Assembly (NCBI GenBank): GCA_009778065.1
Contig: WRKM01000017.1
Span: 1-64,000, forward strand
Length of the DNA stretch: 64,000 nucleotides
From: Oscillospiraceae bacterium
GTDB taxonomy: Bacteria > Bacillota > Clostridia > Oscillospirales > Ruminococcaceae
Direction: 5' to 3'
Below are positions 18,898 through 27,336 of the stretch, piece by piece. The translations under genes were made by a program, and so were the position numbers. Below the pieces are notes generated by a model, which did no database searches, was not told where the DNA came from, and saw nothing but the letters and a program-made list of their open reading frames with translations. How positions within the stretch are numbered: position 1 is the first letter of the stretch; each line of letters starts with the position of its first letter.

Positions 18898-18936
18898 AAC
18901 ACATATGTTGACATTTGTAAGCATATGTGTTACACT
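18898..18936 (+). promoter_or_regulatory. Promoter with overlapping palindromic operator
   Basis: TTGACA (18908-18913), 17 nt and TACACT (18931-18936) drive the zinc-ribbon gene. AACACATATG (18898-18907) and CATATGTGTT (18922-18931) form a perfect 10-bp inverted repeat around the -35 region, a likely binding site for the divergent XRE regulator. Confidence 0.75.
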
Positions 18937-18965
18937 ATATAAAACAGCGAATGAAGGTGATTATA

Positions 18966-19364
18966 ATGCTTTATAGTTGTCCCGTGTGTAATGCGGACGT
19001 TTCAGGCGAGGCTATAGTCTGTATCGGATGCGGTCAGTATCTGCAAAAGCCCGACTATTCAGCGGTATTTAAAATGCCGCAGACAAGCGGCACAGGGAAA
19101 AAATTAAAAATAGAATTAACCGATGCGAATACAGGCGAAATATTGGCGACGACCGCCTTAAACGAAGAGGTAAAAATTGAAATCTCGAAGCCGACAACCC
19201 TGCGTTTTAGGATGAAAGGCGGATGGGACAGTACGTTCCGTATTAAACCGCAAAACAGCGCGGTATACAGCCTCTCCTTACGTAAAGCGGTACTTGGAGG
19301 CGGCGACTTGGTTTTACAGCAGATAAACCCTGTCTCCGACAAGCAACAAGACGCACCGAGTTAG
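18966..19364 (+). CDS. Zinc-ribbon domain protein
   Basis: A 132-residue protein. It starts with a zinc ribbon, CPVCNADVSGEAIVCIGCG (two CxxC knuckles), followed by a beta-rich domain (about 40-120) that I do not recognise. No signal peptide or membrane segment is seen. The start at 18966 is chosen for GAAGGTGAT just upstream; an earlier ATG lies within the promoter. It is expressed from the promoter that carries the XRE-type operator. Function unknown. Confidence 0.78.
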   Translation: MLYSCPVCNADVSGEAIVCIGCGQYLQKPDYSAVFKMPQTSGTGKKLKIELTDANTGEILATTALNEEVKIEISKPTTLRFRMKGGWDSTFRIKPQNSAVYSLSLRKAVLGGGDLVLQQINPVSDKQQDAPS

Positions 19365-19398
19365 CCTGCTGTCTTCTTATCGGTTTTTAAAATATTAC

Positions 19399-19443
19399 AG
19401 TCCTTTAAAATCAAAACATAGGCATTTTGATTTTTAAAGGACT
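19399..19443. terminator. Long AT-rich hairpin between genes
   Basis: AGTCCTTTAAAATCAAAA pairs almost completely with TTTTGATTTTTAAAGGACT over a short loop. It lacks a following T-run, so it may be a weak terminator of the zinc-ribbon gene or an RNA processing hairpin. Confidence 0.5.
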
Positions 19444-19450
19444 ATATTCA

Positions 19451-19479
19451 TTGACAGCGATATAAAAATATGATAGAAT
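19451..19479 (+). promoter_or_regulatory. Promoter of the CPBP protease gene
   Basis: TTGACA, 17 nt and TAGAAT, about 65 nt before the ATG at 19545. A leader hairpin CTGTCCC/GGGACAG (19503-19531) lies between GGAAAGGCGG and the start codon. Confidence 0.8.
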
Positions 19480-19544
19480 AAAAAACACGGAAAGGCGGAA
19501 ATCTGTCCCGCGTTTAAAAAATCGGGGACAGTATAAACATACCT

Positions 19545-20642
19545 ATGATGACAGATAACCAACATACCCAAAACGAAGTGCTAAATCAATCAAACCTGCA
19601 AAACCCGCCTACCCCCGAAAACGAGGCGGCTTTTTCGGCGTTTATTTCCGAGAAAAAAGAGGAAGAAAAGGATTTCAAGAAGCTCTTATACCTGCTCTCG
19701 TTTACCGTAATCGCGGTATTATTGTTACAACGTCTGCTTATATACGCACTCGTAAAGTTCTTTGAAATGACTGCATCAGCAGGAGCGGCGGATACCGCAC
19801 ATACAGCAGAGCCTGTCATTAGCGAATTTTTAGAAAATTTTATTTTCTTTCTTTTATGGTTCGTGAACCACTTAGTTATATTTGTTCCGTCGTTTTTGGT
19901 TTTCGGGTTAGCGTTTAGAAAAAGGGTTTCTTTTCAAAGGGCGTGTCCTTCGTATGAGTTTAAAAAAAGCTGGATTCTCCCTGCGTTTCTCGCGAGTTAT
20001 TTTCTTTCTGCGGCGGCGATTTTCATTTCCAACTTTATAGAGTATATTTTACGCCCCGTATTCGGAAGCGATGGTCTGCGTGATGTTTTTGAAAACATCA
20101 TGCCGCAGACTCTGCCGCAGGTGATTACGATGCTGATTTTAGTGGGGGTTGTAGGACCTATATGCGAGGAACTGATTTATCGTCACTTTCTGCTGAGAGC
20201 CTTACGCCGCTACGGAGATTTAACGGCGGTGATAATCACCTCTCTGCTCTTCGGCTTTTTCCACGGAAATCTTACGCAGTTTCTTTATACTGCATCGGCG
20301 GGCGTTATTTGCGCTATAGTCGCTATCAGGGCGAACTCGGTTATTCCCGCTATAATCCTGCATGTAATTAATAATTTATATTTTGTGCTTCTCGATGTGT
20401 TTTATGATGTAGCTCAAAGCTCGGAGAGTCTTGTATTGGAGACAGTCTCGCTTGTCCTTCCGTGGGCTTTGGTCATTATCGGTTTGTTTTGTTTTATTTA
20501 CTTCTGCGTTAAAGGACGCTTTAAGGTAGAGAACGCCAACCCCTATATCATGGCGGCGGAAAGAGTGCGAACCATCTTTGAAAATCCGCTCGTGCTTGTT
20601 ATGATTGTTTTCTTAATCGCCGATACGATTAGGGGTTCATAA
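19545..20642 (+). CDS. CPBP family intramembrane metalloprotease
   Basis: A 365-residue multi-pass membrane protein of the CPBP (CAAX protease / Abi) family. The motifs are EELIYRHFLLRALRRYG (EExxxR), FGFFHGNLTQF (FxxxH) and later HVINN. Around eight hydrophobic segments follow a charged cytosolic N-terminus. The family includes prenyl-protein proteases and bacteriocin self-immunity proteins; the substrate here is unknown. The ATG has no close Shine-Dalgarno, and the nearest purine-rich stretch lies about 45 nt upstream, before a leader hairpin. The esterase gene follows 28 nt downstream. Confidence 0.92.
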   Translation: MMTDNQHTQNEVLNQSNLQNPPTPENEAAFSAFISEKKEEEKDFKKLLYLLSFTVIAVLLLQRLLIYALVKFFEMTASAGAADTAHTAEPVISEFLENFIFFLLWFVNHLVIFVPSFLVFGLAFRKRVSFQRACPSYEFKKSWILPAFLASYFLSAAAIFISNFIEYILRPVFGSDGLRDVFENIMPQTLPQVITMLILVGVVGPICEELIYRHFLLRALRRYGDLTAVIITSLLFGFFHGNLTQFLYTASAGVICAIVAIRANSVIPAIILHVINNLYFVLLDVFYDVAQSSESLVLETVSLVLPWALVIIGLFCFIYFCVKGRFKVENANPYIMAAERVRTIFENPLVLVMIVFLIADTIRGS

Positions 20643-20670
20643 ATAAATTAAAGAAAAGGAGATTTTTAAA

Positions 20671-22290
20671 GTGAGTATAAGACTGTCCCCTCTTTTTTCC
20701 GACGGTATGATTCTTCAGCGAGATACCGAACTCAAAATCCGCGGGTTTTGTAATCCGAACGAATTTGTTTCCGTCAGCTTCGCGGGTAAAACCGCCGCCG
20801 TAAAAGCCGATGAAAACGGTTTTTGGCAAAACACACTCGGCAAATTTGACGCCGACTGCGAGCCGCAGTCGTTAATAATCAGCTCGGCGGGAGAGACTGT
20901 TACAATCCGTGATGTTTTAATCGGCGATGTCTGGCTCTGTTCGGGGCAATCCAATATGGAGCTTTGGCTAAGCCGCGTCTGCCATAACTACCCCGATGAA
21001 ATGAGTGTTGTAAATCCGCTGATAAGACAACTAAAGGTTCCGCAGGTGTATAATTTTAAAGCTCCGATTGATGAATTCGGTTTATCCGAATGTGAGTGGA
21101 AGAGCTTTTCGCCGGAGAATGCGCCTGATTTCACTGCGGCGGGATATTTCTTCGCTAAGAAATTGTATGAACGCTATAAGGTTCCGATTGGACTTCTTGC
21201 CTGTGCTGTAGGCGGTACGCCCGTGAGTGCCTGGATGAGCCGCGATATGCTCAAGAACGGGGGATACTCCGACGAACTTTCCGAGGCGGACAGATGTAAG
21301 GACGATGATTTTATAAAAAACACAATCCTCGCTGAGGAAGCCGATACCAACGACTACCACAAGCGGCTGAATGACAGCGACGAGGGTTTAAATCAAGGTT
21401 GGATGAACGCAGACTTTGACGACACCGAGGGTTGGGAAAACGTCTCACTCTTCGCGCCTTTAAATAAAAGGGGCGTTTACTGGTACCGAAAAACCTTAGA
21501 TATACCGGAGGAGCTTTGGGGTAAAAAAGCCACGATTTTCATCGGGACTGCCATTGATATGGACGAAATGTTCATAAGCGGAACAGGTATGGAACGTCCG
21601 GAAAAAATCGGCGAGACCTATTATCGCTATCCGCCGCGCGAATACAGCTTTTCTTTACCCGCAGGAAAATTAACTATTGCGGTCAGACTGCTCGTATTCG
21701 GAAACAGCGGCGGCTTCACAAAAGGTAAGAACTGTTTTATCGCCACAGACAGCCGCACTATAGACATAGGAAATATAGGCGGCACATGGAAACGCCGTTT
21801 GGGAACAGAATTTGAAAGCCCTGAGCCGCAAACCTTCTTCAGCTATAAACCCACCGGACTGTACAACGGTATGATTTCTCCGCTTTTTACTACCGCGCTA
21901 AAAGGCATAATCTGGTATCAGGGCGAATCCGATACGGGAAACCCCGAACCCTATGCCGAAAAGCTGACGGCTATGATAAATGGCTGGCGTAAATCATGGG
22001 GAATGTCTCTGCCCTTTTTACTAACCCAACTCGCGTATTATGACGATACGGGTAATATGGATACTGAACATTTGAGCTTTTGGGACAGGCTTCGCGAACG
22101 TCAAAAGCAGTGTCTGTCTCTGCCCGATACGGGTCTCGCCGCCGCGTATGACCTCGGCGAACATAACGACCTGCACCCGCAAAACAAGCGCGATATAGGC
22201 GAACGCCTCGCCCGATTGGCTATGCGCGTCGCCTACGGCGAAAACCTCCCCCCAAATATGTTCGAGATGTATAATATAAAAAATAAATGA
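20671..22290 (+). CDS. Sialate O-acetylesterase-like SGNH esterase
   Basis: A 539-residue carbohydrate esterase of the SGNH/sialate O-acetylesterase type. GDVWLCSGQSNMELW is the block-I serine motif, IIWYQGESD is the second conserved block, and DLHPQNKRDIGERLA contains the catalytic Asp-x-x-His. A beta-sandwich insertion lies between blocks I and II. No signal peptide is visible, so it is probably cytosolic and acts on imported acetylated sugars or oligosaccharides. It starts at GTG with AAAGGAGA upstream and is probably in one operon with the CPBP gene. Confidence 0.9.
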   Translation: MSIRLSPLFSDGMILQRDTELKIRGFCNPNEFVSVSFAGKTAAVKADENGFWQNTLGKFDADCEPQSLIISSAGETVTIRDVLIGDVWLCSGQSNMELWLSRVCHNYPDEMSVVNPLIRQLKVPQVYNFKAPIDEFGLSECEWKSFSPENAPDFTAAGYFFAKKLYERYKVPIGLLACAVGGTPVSAWMSRDMLKNGGYSDELSEADRCKDDDFIKNTILAEEADTNDYHKRLNDSDEGLNQGWMNADFDDTEGWENVSLFAPLNKRGVYWYRKTLDIPEELWGKKATIFIGTAIDMDEMFISGTGMERPEKIGETYYRYPPREYSFSLPAGKLTIAVRLLVFGNSGGFTKGKNCFIATDSRTIDIGNIGGTWKRRLGTEFESPEPQTFFSYKPTGLYNGMISPLFTTALKGIIWYQGESDTGNPEPYAEKLTAMINGWRKSWGMSLPFLLTQLAYYDDTGNMDTEHLSFWDRLRERQKQCLSLPDTGLAAAYDLGEHNDLHPQNKRDIGERLARLAMRVAYGENLPPNMFEMYNIKNK

Positions 22291-22291
22291 A

Positions 22292-22324
22292 ATGAAAAAT
22301 CCCCCGAAGAGGGGGATTTTTCAT
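22292..22324. terminator. Bidirectional terminator between esterase and flagellin genes
   Basis: AAAAATCCCCC-GAAG-AGGGGGATTTTT is a symmetrical GC-rich stem flanked by A and T runs, so it can serve both convergent genes. Confidence 0.9.
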
Positions 22325-22355
22325 CTGCCATTTGACAGAAAGTGGGATGGAAATA

Positions 22356-23984
22356 CTATCCGAGTAATTGAAGTATTGCTTGAGGAGCCTGATTGGCTTG
22401 AGCGAGCATTGCCTGTGCAGCCTGTTGAAGAATGCTGAACTTGGTGTACTCAATCATTTCTTTAGCCATGTCAGTATCGCGAATCTGAGATTCAGCGGCT
22501 GTCAGGTTCTCGTGAGTTGTAGTCAAGTTTCTTACCGTGGATTCGAGACGGTTCTGCAATGCACCGAGAGCGGCTCTTTGCATAGAAACCTTACCGATAG
22601 CGTCGTCTGCCTGTTGGATAGCGACTCTTGCTAACTCGCGGGTCGAAACATCTAAGTTCGCTACCCCGAGGGCGCTCGCACCCATGTCATCGATAGAGAG
22701 ACCTACTCTTTGGTCAGCTACGCCGTTAGCACCGATTTGGAATACAAGACCTTCGCCTACGCCGCCTGCATTGTCTTTACCTACGCCCGCGCCGCTTGCC
22801 ATTGTACCTACTGTTACAGCCGCGCCTGCCGATACGGCGGTAGAAGCCATGAACTTAGTGATACCATCATCGGGAGCACCAGAAGATGTCAACTTAATTT
22901 CGTAGTCGAGTCCCGCTTTTCTCAGGATGTTAGCGAGGTCTGCTTCTGTGTACTCAACGCCTGTAGACAGGAAGATGGTGAATGTACCGTCTTTGTTCTG
23001 AGGGCTGCTGTCCGGTGTTTTGCTTTGTACCCATTCTTGACCGGGCGAAACAGATGTAGAAATCTCGAATGTACGGGTGTCTTCGCCGTAGTTGTTGGAT
23101 ATGAACTGAATCGTATCCGCATAATTCTCGGTTCTGCCGGTAATCAGGAAAGCATCAGTCAATGAGAATGTTGCAGATTCTGCTCTTGTTCCTGCTACGG
23201 TCGGACCTATGGACGACTCTTGAGAAGCTGTTACCATGCCGGTTCCGAGTTTTAAGCTGACTTCGGGAATCGCACCTGACTGACCTTCTGCCTGTACGGC
23301 TTTTTTAATGAGGTCGTCGATTTGCGCCTGGGTGTAGGTTTCGCCGTTAGCGAGGTTAATGGTAAGCTCTGTGCCGTTTTCGTTCCATTTAGCGTTTTCG
23401 CCGCCCTTACCGGATGCTCCGGTGGTCAGTGAAATGCTTACGCCGGCAACACTGGAAGCGAGAACTGTTCCGGGCGAAAGGTCGCCGGCGGACGCGTCGG
23501 TTATAAGTACGCCGTACTTAGGACCGAATACGCCTGCTGTTGCGCCGCCGCCACTGAGCGAACCGTCGAGTAACTTAATTTTGTTATACTCGGTGGAGGT
23601 TGAGATTCTGTCGATTTCGCTCTTAAGAGCGTCAACTTCGAGTTGGATAGCTTTACGGTCGTCTTCGTTCCTGTAGGTTCCGTTTGCCGACTGGTTAGCA
23701 AGCTCTCTCATTCTCTGAAGAATCTCGTGAGTTTCGTTCAAACCGCCTTCAGCGGTCTGGATGAGGCTGATGCCGTCGTTGGCGTTTCTGATTGCCTGGG
23801 CTAAGCCTCTGATTTGGCTTCTCATTTTTTCGGAGATAGCCAGACCTGCCGCGTCGTCGCCGGCACGGTTAATACGCAGACCCGAGGATAATTTCTCGGT
23901 TGCTTTCTTAACGCCGATGACATTTGTGCTAAGCTTGTTGTTAGCATTAATCGCGTTTAGGTTGTGTTGTACTACTAATGCCAT
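22356..23984 (-). CDS. hag: Flagellin
   Basis: A 542-residue flagellin. The conserved D0/D1 N-terminus is [19 protein letters not shown], then [20 protein letters not shown] and [16 protein letters not shown]. The central 300 residues are variable and Gly/Thr/Ser-rich. The C-terminus has [30 protein letters not shown] and the terminal [18 protein letters not shown] precedes the ATG at 23984; the frame is open for another 69 codons but that is leader. It forms the filament after export through the flagellar apparatus. It is expressed from a sigma-D promoter with a CsrA-site-like leader hairpin. Confidence 0.97.
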   Translation of the reverse strand: MALVVQHNLNAINANNKLSTNVIGVKKATEKLSSGLRINRAGDDAAGLAISEKMRSQIRGLAQAIRNANDGISLIQTAEGGLNETHEILQRMRELANQSANGTYRNEDDRKAIQLEVDALKSEIDRISTSTEYNKIKLLDGSLSGGGATAGVFGPKYGVLITDASAGDLSPGTVLASSVAGVSISLTTGASGKGGENAKWNENGTELTINLANGETYTQAQIDDLIKKAVQAEGQSGAIPEVSLKLGTGMVTASQESSIGPTVAGTRAESATFSLTDAFLITGRTENYADTIQFISNNYGEDTRTFEISTSVSPGQEWVQSKTPDSSPQNKDGTFTIFLSTGVEYTEADLANILRKAGLDYEIKLTSSGAPDDGITKFMASTAVSAGAAVTVGTMASGAGVGKDNAGGVGEGLVFQIGANGVADQRVGLSIDDMGASALGVANLDVSTRELARVAIQQADDAIGKVSMQRAALGALQNRLESTVRNLTTTHENLTAAESQIRDTDMAKEMIEYTKFSILQQAAQAMLAQANQAPQAILQLLG

Positions 23985-24007
23985 TTTGATTTCCTCCTTG
24001 AAATCCG

Positions 24008-24029
24008 CTCGCGAAATCCTTTTCGCGAG
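24008..24029 (-). promoter_or_regulatory. Flagellin leader hairpin with GGA loop (possible CsrA site)
   Basis: On the mRNA, CTCGCGAAA pairs with TTTCGCGAG, leaving the tetraloop AGGA. A second GGA lies in the Shine-Dalgarno AAGGAGG just downstream. This is the layout of the two CsrA sites in the Bacillus subtilis hag leader. csrA and fliW are not in the window. Confidence 0.6.
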
Positions 24030-24102
24030 ATTTTTTACTCGGGAAGTATTTCCCTGTTGCTGCCGCATCCGCAAAAGCGGTCTAACGGCGTTTGCACATA
24101 TA

Positions 24103-24129
24103 ATATCGGCATTTCTAAGCAAAAGTTTA
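24103..24129 (-). promoter_or_regulatory. Sigma-D (sigma-28) promoter of flagellin
   Basis: On the minus strand TAAA, 15 nt and GCCGATAT match the sigma-D consensus exactly, about 120 nt before the flagellin ATG. Confidence 0.92.
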
Positions 24130-24513
24130 GCCGAATAATATGATATTTTTGAAAAATATATGAATATATGGTGAAAATTGAGTGAAATCATTGAGCGGCT
24201 CTTTTACAGCCGCCCAATTTATTTTAAAAGCTCGGCATATTTAAACTATGCTTTGCTGTTTTTGTAGGCGCGGAAGATTCCGTTCGCAACGCTCTTCAGT
24301 TTCACGGACAGAACGTTCCGCTTTGTTATGACTTTAATTATATATGAGGATTATGTAGGTTATATGAAAAGAGTATTATACTTTTGTTATATTTTAAAAA
24401 CGCATTTGTGAAATAAAAAGTAAAACGAAACGCAAGATAAAGAGAGATAAGGCGTTTTAACGAGAGATTAAAAGAGATTTAAAGCTATATATTAATTTTA
24501 TCGCCAAAAACTG
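24130..24513. other. Gene-free region between flagellin and rplM promoters
   Basis: No convincing gene. It holds a hairpin at about 24191-24226 (ATTGAGCGGCT with AGCCGCCCAAT) and a GC-richer patch at 24266-24325 with CGGAA-GA-TTCCG and a distal TTCCGC that can pair with GCGGAA. The rest is AT-rich. Whether a small RNA is encoded cannot be decided. Confidence 0.4.
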
Positions 24514-24542
24514 TTGACAGCGCGGTATCTTTTATGTATAAT
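24514..24542 (+). promoter_or_regulatory. rplM-rpsI promoter
   Basis: TTGACA, 17 nt and TATAAT: a perfect sigma-A promoter, about 53 nt before the rplM ATG. Confidence 0.88.
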
Positions 24543-24595
24543 AGGTTTTATCATGTTTTTAATAAACACAAATATAAGTGGAGGAAATCTTTAAA

Positions 24596-25039
24596 ATGTC
24601 AACTACTATGCCCAAAGCCGAGACCATGACGCGCAAATGGTATATATTAGACGCTAAAGGTATTCCGCTCGGACGGGTAGCCACCGAGGCGGCGACCCTG
24701 TTACGCGGAAAACATAAACCTATTTTCGCACCGCACTGCGACTGCGGAGACCATGTAATCGTTATTAACTGCGCCGATGCGGTGCTGACCGGCGATAAGC
24801 TGAAGAAAAAATTTCACAGGTGGCACACCGGTTGGATAGGCAACCTGAAAGAAATCAGCTATGAAAAGCTCATGGAGCAGAAGCCCGAAAAAGCCATGAC
24901 ACTCGCAGTAAAGGGTATGTTACCCGACACCACAATCGGACGCAAATCCCTAACGCGACTTCGCGTTTATCGCGATGCCGAGCATAAAAATCAGGCTCAA
25001 ATGCCCGAAGAATACAGTGTAAAAGGAGGGCGTAATTAA
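24596..25039 (+). CDS. rplM: 50S ribosomal protein L13
   Basis: A 147-residue L13. It contains [40 protein letters not shown] and the late [19 protein letters not shown]. The ATG at 24596 is used because GGAGG lies 10 nt upstream; the six codons before it are leader. It is a structural and early-assembly protein of the 50S subunit. Its stop overlaps the rpsI start (TAATG), so the two are translationally coupled. Confidence 0.98.
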   Translation: MSTTMPKAETMTRKWYILDAKGIPLGRVATEAATLLRGKHKPIFAPHCDCGDHVIVINCADAVLTGDKLKKKFHRWHTGWIGNLKEISYEKLMEQKPEKAMTLAVKGMLPDTTIGRKSLTRLRVYRDAEHKNQAQMPEEYSVKGGRN

Positions 25040-25437
25040 TGTACGAATCAAAACCATATTATTACGGCACAGGCAGAAGAAAGCACTCCGTAGCCAGGGT
25101 AAGGGTATATATAGGCAGCGGCGCAATCACGGTTAATAACCGCGATATAGATGATTATTTCGGTCTCGACACCTTAAAATTAATAACCCGTCAACCCTTA
25201 GCTCTCACGGGTACGACCGAAAAGTTCGATATTATATGTACTGTAAGCGGCGGCGGCGTTACCGGACAGGCAGGAGCAATCCGCCACGGACTGTCCAGAG
25301 CGTTGTTGCAGTACAGCGAGGAACTCCGTCCCGTACTGAAAAAAGCGGGCTTTTTGACCCGCGACCCCAGAATGAAGGAACGCAAAAAGTACGGACTCAA
25401 AGCGGCAAGGAGAGCACCGCAGTTTAGTAAGCGTTGA
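25039..25437 (+). CDS. rpsI: 30S ribosomal protein S9
   Basis: A 132-residue S9. It has [17 protein letters not shown] near the N-terminus, the central [20 protein letters not shown], and the basic C-terminal tail ending FSKR, which reaches the ribosomal P site. AGGAGG precedes the ATG. This is the second gene of the standard L13-S9 operon and is followed by a terminator. Confidence 0.98.
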   Translation: MYESKPYYYGTGRRKHSVARVRVYIGSGAITVNNRDIDDYFGLDTLKLITRQPLALTGTTEKFDIICTVSGGGVTGQAGAIRHGLSRALLQYSEELRPVLKKAGFLTRDPRMKERKKYGLKAARRAPQFSKR

Positions 25438-25465
25438 GATTTTTTCATTTCTTGTCTTTTCGGTG

Positions 25466-25505
25466 AACGCCGGAGCAGTGTTAAAAACTGTTCCGGTGTT
25501 TGCTT
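25466..25505 (+). terminator. rplM-rpsI terminator
   Basis: CCGGAGCAGT pairs with ACTGTTCCGG (one G-U) with a T-rich tail, 30 nt after rpsI. Confidence 0.75.
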
Positions 25506-25508
25506 TAC

Positions 25509-25560
25509 AGAAAAAACACGGCGCAACAGCTTTTTAAAAGCATCGCGCCGTGTTTTTTCT
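25509..25560. terminator. Long bidirectional terminator
   Basis: AGAAAAAACACGGCGC pairs with GCGCCGTGTTTTTTCT, with an inner AGCTTTTTAAAAGC-type stem. It terminates the LytM gene on the minus strand and backs up the rpsI terminator on the plus strand. Confidence 0.85.
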
Positions 25561-26272
25561 ACGGGTTTATAAAGCTCAAGGGGTCAATCCATGCTTCATT
25601 TTTCTTTATCCCGAAGTGGAGGTGGGGTCCCTCGGCAATCTCAATCTCCGCTGTATCTCCGACAGCGCCGATAACATCACCGGAACTGACTTCTCGCCCG
25701 ACCGTAACTGTTACGTTCTTGTCTAAGCCGAAGTAGTATCCCACTATGCCGTCATTATGGTTAATAATTACGCAAATCCCCCAGAGCGGGTCGGAATAAA
25801 CATCGGATACCATGCCGTTTGACATAGCTTTTACCTCTGTTCCGAGCGGTGCGATTATATCCACGCCGTCATGGGTTTTCCATACGTTGAGGGTTCTCGA
25901 TTTAACTAACTCGCCGTTCGAGAACGGTTCTCCAATCTCACCGTCTACGGGCATGATAACGGGAGCGCGGGAGCGAATGGGGTTGTTTGCCTCCTCCGCT
26001 ATATCGGGACTAATACTGCTCTCGCTTGTATCTTCGTTAAATTCGACATCGGGGGGTGCCTCTTCAATGGGGATGCCCGTCTGCGCCCTGTTTACGGGAG
26101 CCTCAAAAACAATTTCGGTATTAAAATCGGGTAGCCCTCCTATTTTACTGACAGCCCTGTTATAAGCTACATATGTCGAAACGCCGACCGCCATAACGGA
26201 CAACCCAAGCGCGACGACGAAGCCTTTCCCTCTGAGCGCGCGTCTCACGTCGCCAAATTTAACCTTTTTCAT
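25559..26272 (-). CDS. M23 (LytM) peptidase, SpoIIQ-like
   Basis: A 237-residue membrane-anchored protein with one N-terminal membrane segment (about 16-36), a Glu/Pro-rich linker and a C-terminal LytM domain. Zinc ligands H and D are in WKTHDGVDI and HLH in GPHLHFG, so the metal site looks intact. The segment FSNGELVKSRTLNVWKTHDG resembles SpoIIQ, the forespore partner of SpoIIIAH, which suggests a sporulation role; a generic endopeptidase remains possible. The start at 26272 has AAAGGAAA upstream. Its stop lies next to the long terminator. Confidence 0.85.
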   Translation of the reverse strand: MKKVKFGDVRRALRGKGFVVALGLSVMAVGVSTYVAYNRAVSKIGGLPDFNTEIVFEAPVNRAQTGIPIEEAPPDVEFNEDTSESSISPDIAEEANNPIRSRAPVIMPVDGEIGEPFSNGELVKSRTLNVWKTHDGVDIIAPLGTEVKAMSNGMVSDVYSDPLWGICVIINHNDGIVGYYFGLDKNVTVTVGREVSSGDVIGAVGDTAEIEIAEGPHLHFGIKKNEAWIDPLSFINP

Positions 26273-26406
26273 AAAGTTTTTCCTTTCTTTACGCTTTAAT
26301 GTAACCTCGACAGTTTTAGATAGAAATAGTTTTAACAAGTTTTGGTCGATTATACAATTTAACTCGTAAAATTTTTAATCGGCATAAAAAAATAACCCCC
26401 GCAAAA

Positions 26407-26443
26407 AATAATAAGGGAAATCCGTCGTTTTCCTTATTATTTT
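26407..26443 (+). terminator. Hairpin upstream of the 65-residue protein gene
   Basis: AATAATAAGGGAAA pairs with TTTTCCTTATTATT, 20 nt before the ATG at 26463. It may be a terminator-like leader structure. The origin of any transcript entering it is not clear. Confidence 0.45.
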
Positions 26444-26462
26444 AAAAGCGAGGAAAATTTTT

Positions 26463-26660
26463 ATGTTAATGCAGGATGCAGACAGAGGGCTTCCGCTCGG
26501 TCTCGGTATGGCGTTAGCCCAAAACAGCGACGCATTAAGCCGATTCGCAGGACTTTCTCAAGCTGAAAAGCAACAGATTATCGAAAGAACTCACAGCATA
26601 GGTTCAAAAAAAGAGATGAAAAGCTTTGTGGATAATTTATCAAAACAATGGCGAGCATAA
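26463..26660 (+). CDS. Small conserved-looking hypothetical protein
   Basis: A 65-residue soluble protein without cysteine, signal peptide or membrane segment. It has a Leu/Gly-rich start (LPLGLGMALAQNSDAL), then FAGLSQAEKQQIIERTHSIGSKKEMKSFVDNL, which is predicted helical. The pattern resembles small hypothetical proteins common in Clostridia, but I know no function. GCGAGGAAAA lies upstream of the ATG. It ends 4 nt before the convergent NarL-type regulator. Confidence 0.7.
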   Translation: MLMQDADRGLPLGLGMALAQNSDALSRFAGLSQAEKQQIIERTHSIGSKKEMKSFVDNLSKQWRA

Positions 26661-26664
26661 ACTT

Positions 26665-27336
26665 TTAATTTATATTTTTCCAGTAATAAACGGCAAGCTG
26701 TGTTCTGTCGCGTAGGTTCAGTTTTTCTAATATGGCGGAAACGCCGTTACGAACCGTACCACTCGACAAAAACAGCTTTGCCGCTATTTCATTATTAGAC
26801 AGCCCTGTCGCCACGAGTGAGAGGATTTCGTTCTCGCGTGCCGTCAGTTCCGAAAAATCGGCGGGTTTTTCATGCTTAGTATTACCCAAAACCGCCATAC
26901 CATTCGCGCTTAATTGTGTATCGGGATTACGCCCAAGCGCAAGCGGGTCGAACACCATAGCACCTTTTTCAACAGCGCGAATCCGCTCGATAATACCGTC
27001 CGCGGGCGTACTTTTGAGCAGATAACCTTCCGCACCCGCATTTAAGGCGGATGAGATATACCCGTCATCGGTAAAGGTCGTCAGCATGATGATTTTTACC
27101 TTCGGGAATGCCGCCTTTATTTTTCTCGTAGCTTCAACTCCGTCACACACAGGCATACGTATATCCATAAGTATTATATCAGGCAACTCTTCTTCGCATA
27201 ATTTAAAGGCAATATCCCCGTTCTCCGCTGTCCGTACCGACCAAGGGGAACATTCTCCGCTACCCCCTTTGGCTTCAAAGAGTATTTTAAGACTGTCTCG
27301 AATTAAACCATCGTCGTCAACTATTAAAAGTTTCAT
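26665..27336 (-). CDS. NarL/LuxR-family response regulator
   Basis: A 223-residue regulator. The receiver has DDD (7-9), acceptor D58 in ILMDIRMP, Thr in LTTFTDD and Lys in YLLKSTP. The C-terminal LuxR HTH (about 160-218) has LTARENEILSLVATGLSNNEIAAKL. It overlaps the kinase gene by 4 nt and is the last gene of an ABC-2 exporter operon, so it probably controls that operon, as in DesKR/LiaRS-like systems. Confidence 0.95.
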   Translation of the reverse strand: MKLLIVDDDGLIRDSLKILFEAKGGSGECSPWSVRTAENGDIAFKLCEEELPDIILMDIRMPVCDGVEATRKIKAAFPKVKIIMLTTFTDDGYISSALNAGAEGYLLKSTPADGIIERIRAVEKGAMVFDPLALGRNPDTQLSANGMAVLGNTKHEKPADFSELTARENEILSLVATGLSNNEIAAKLFLSSGTVRNGVSAILEKLNLRDRTQLAVYYWKNIN

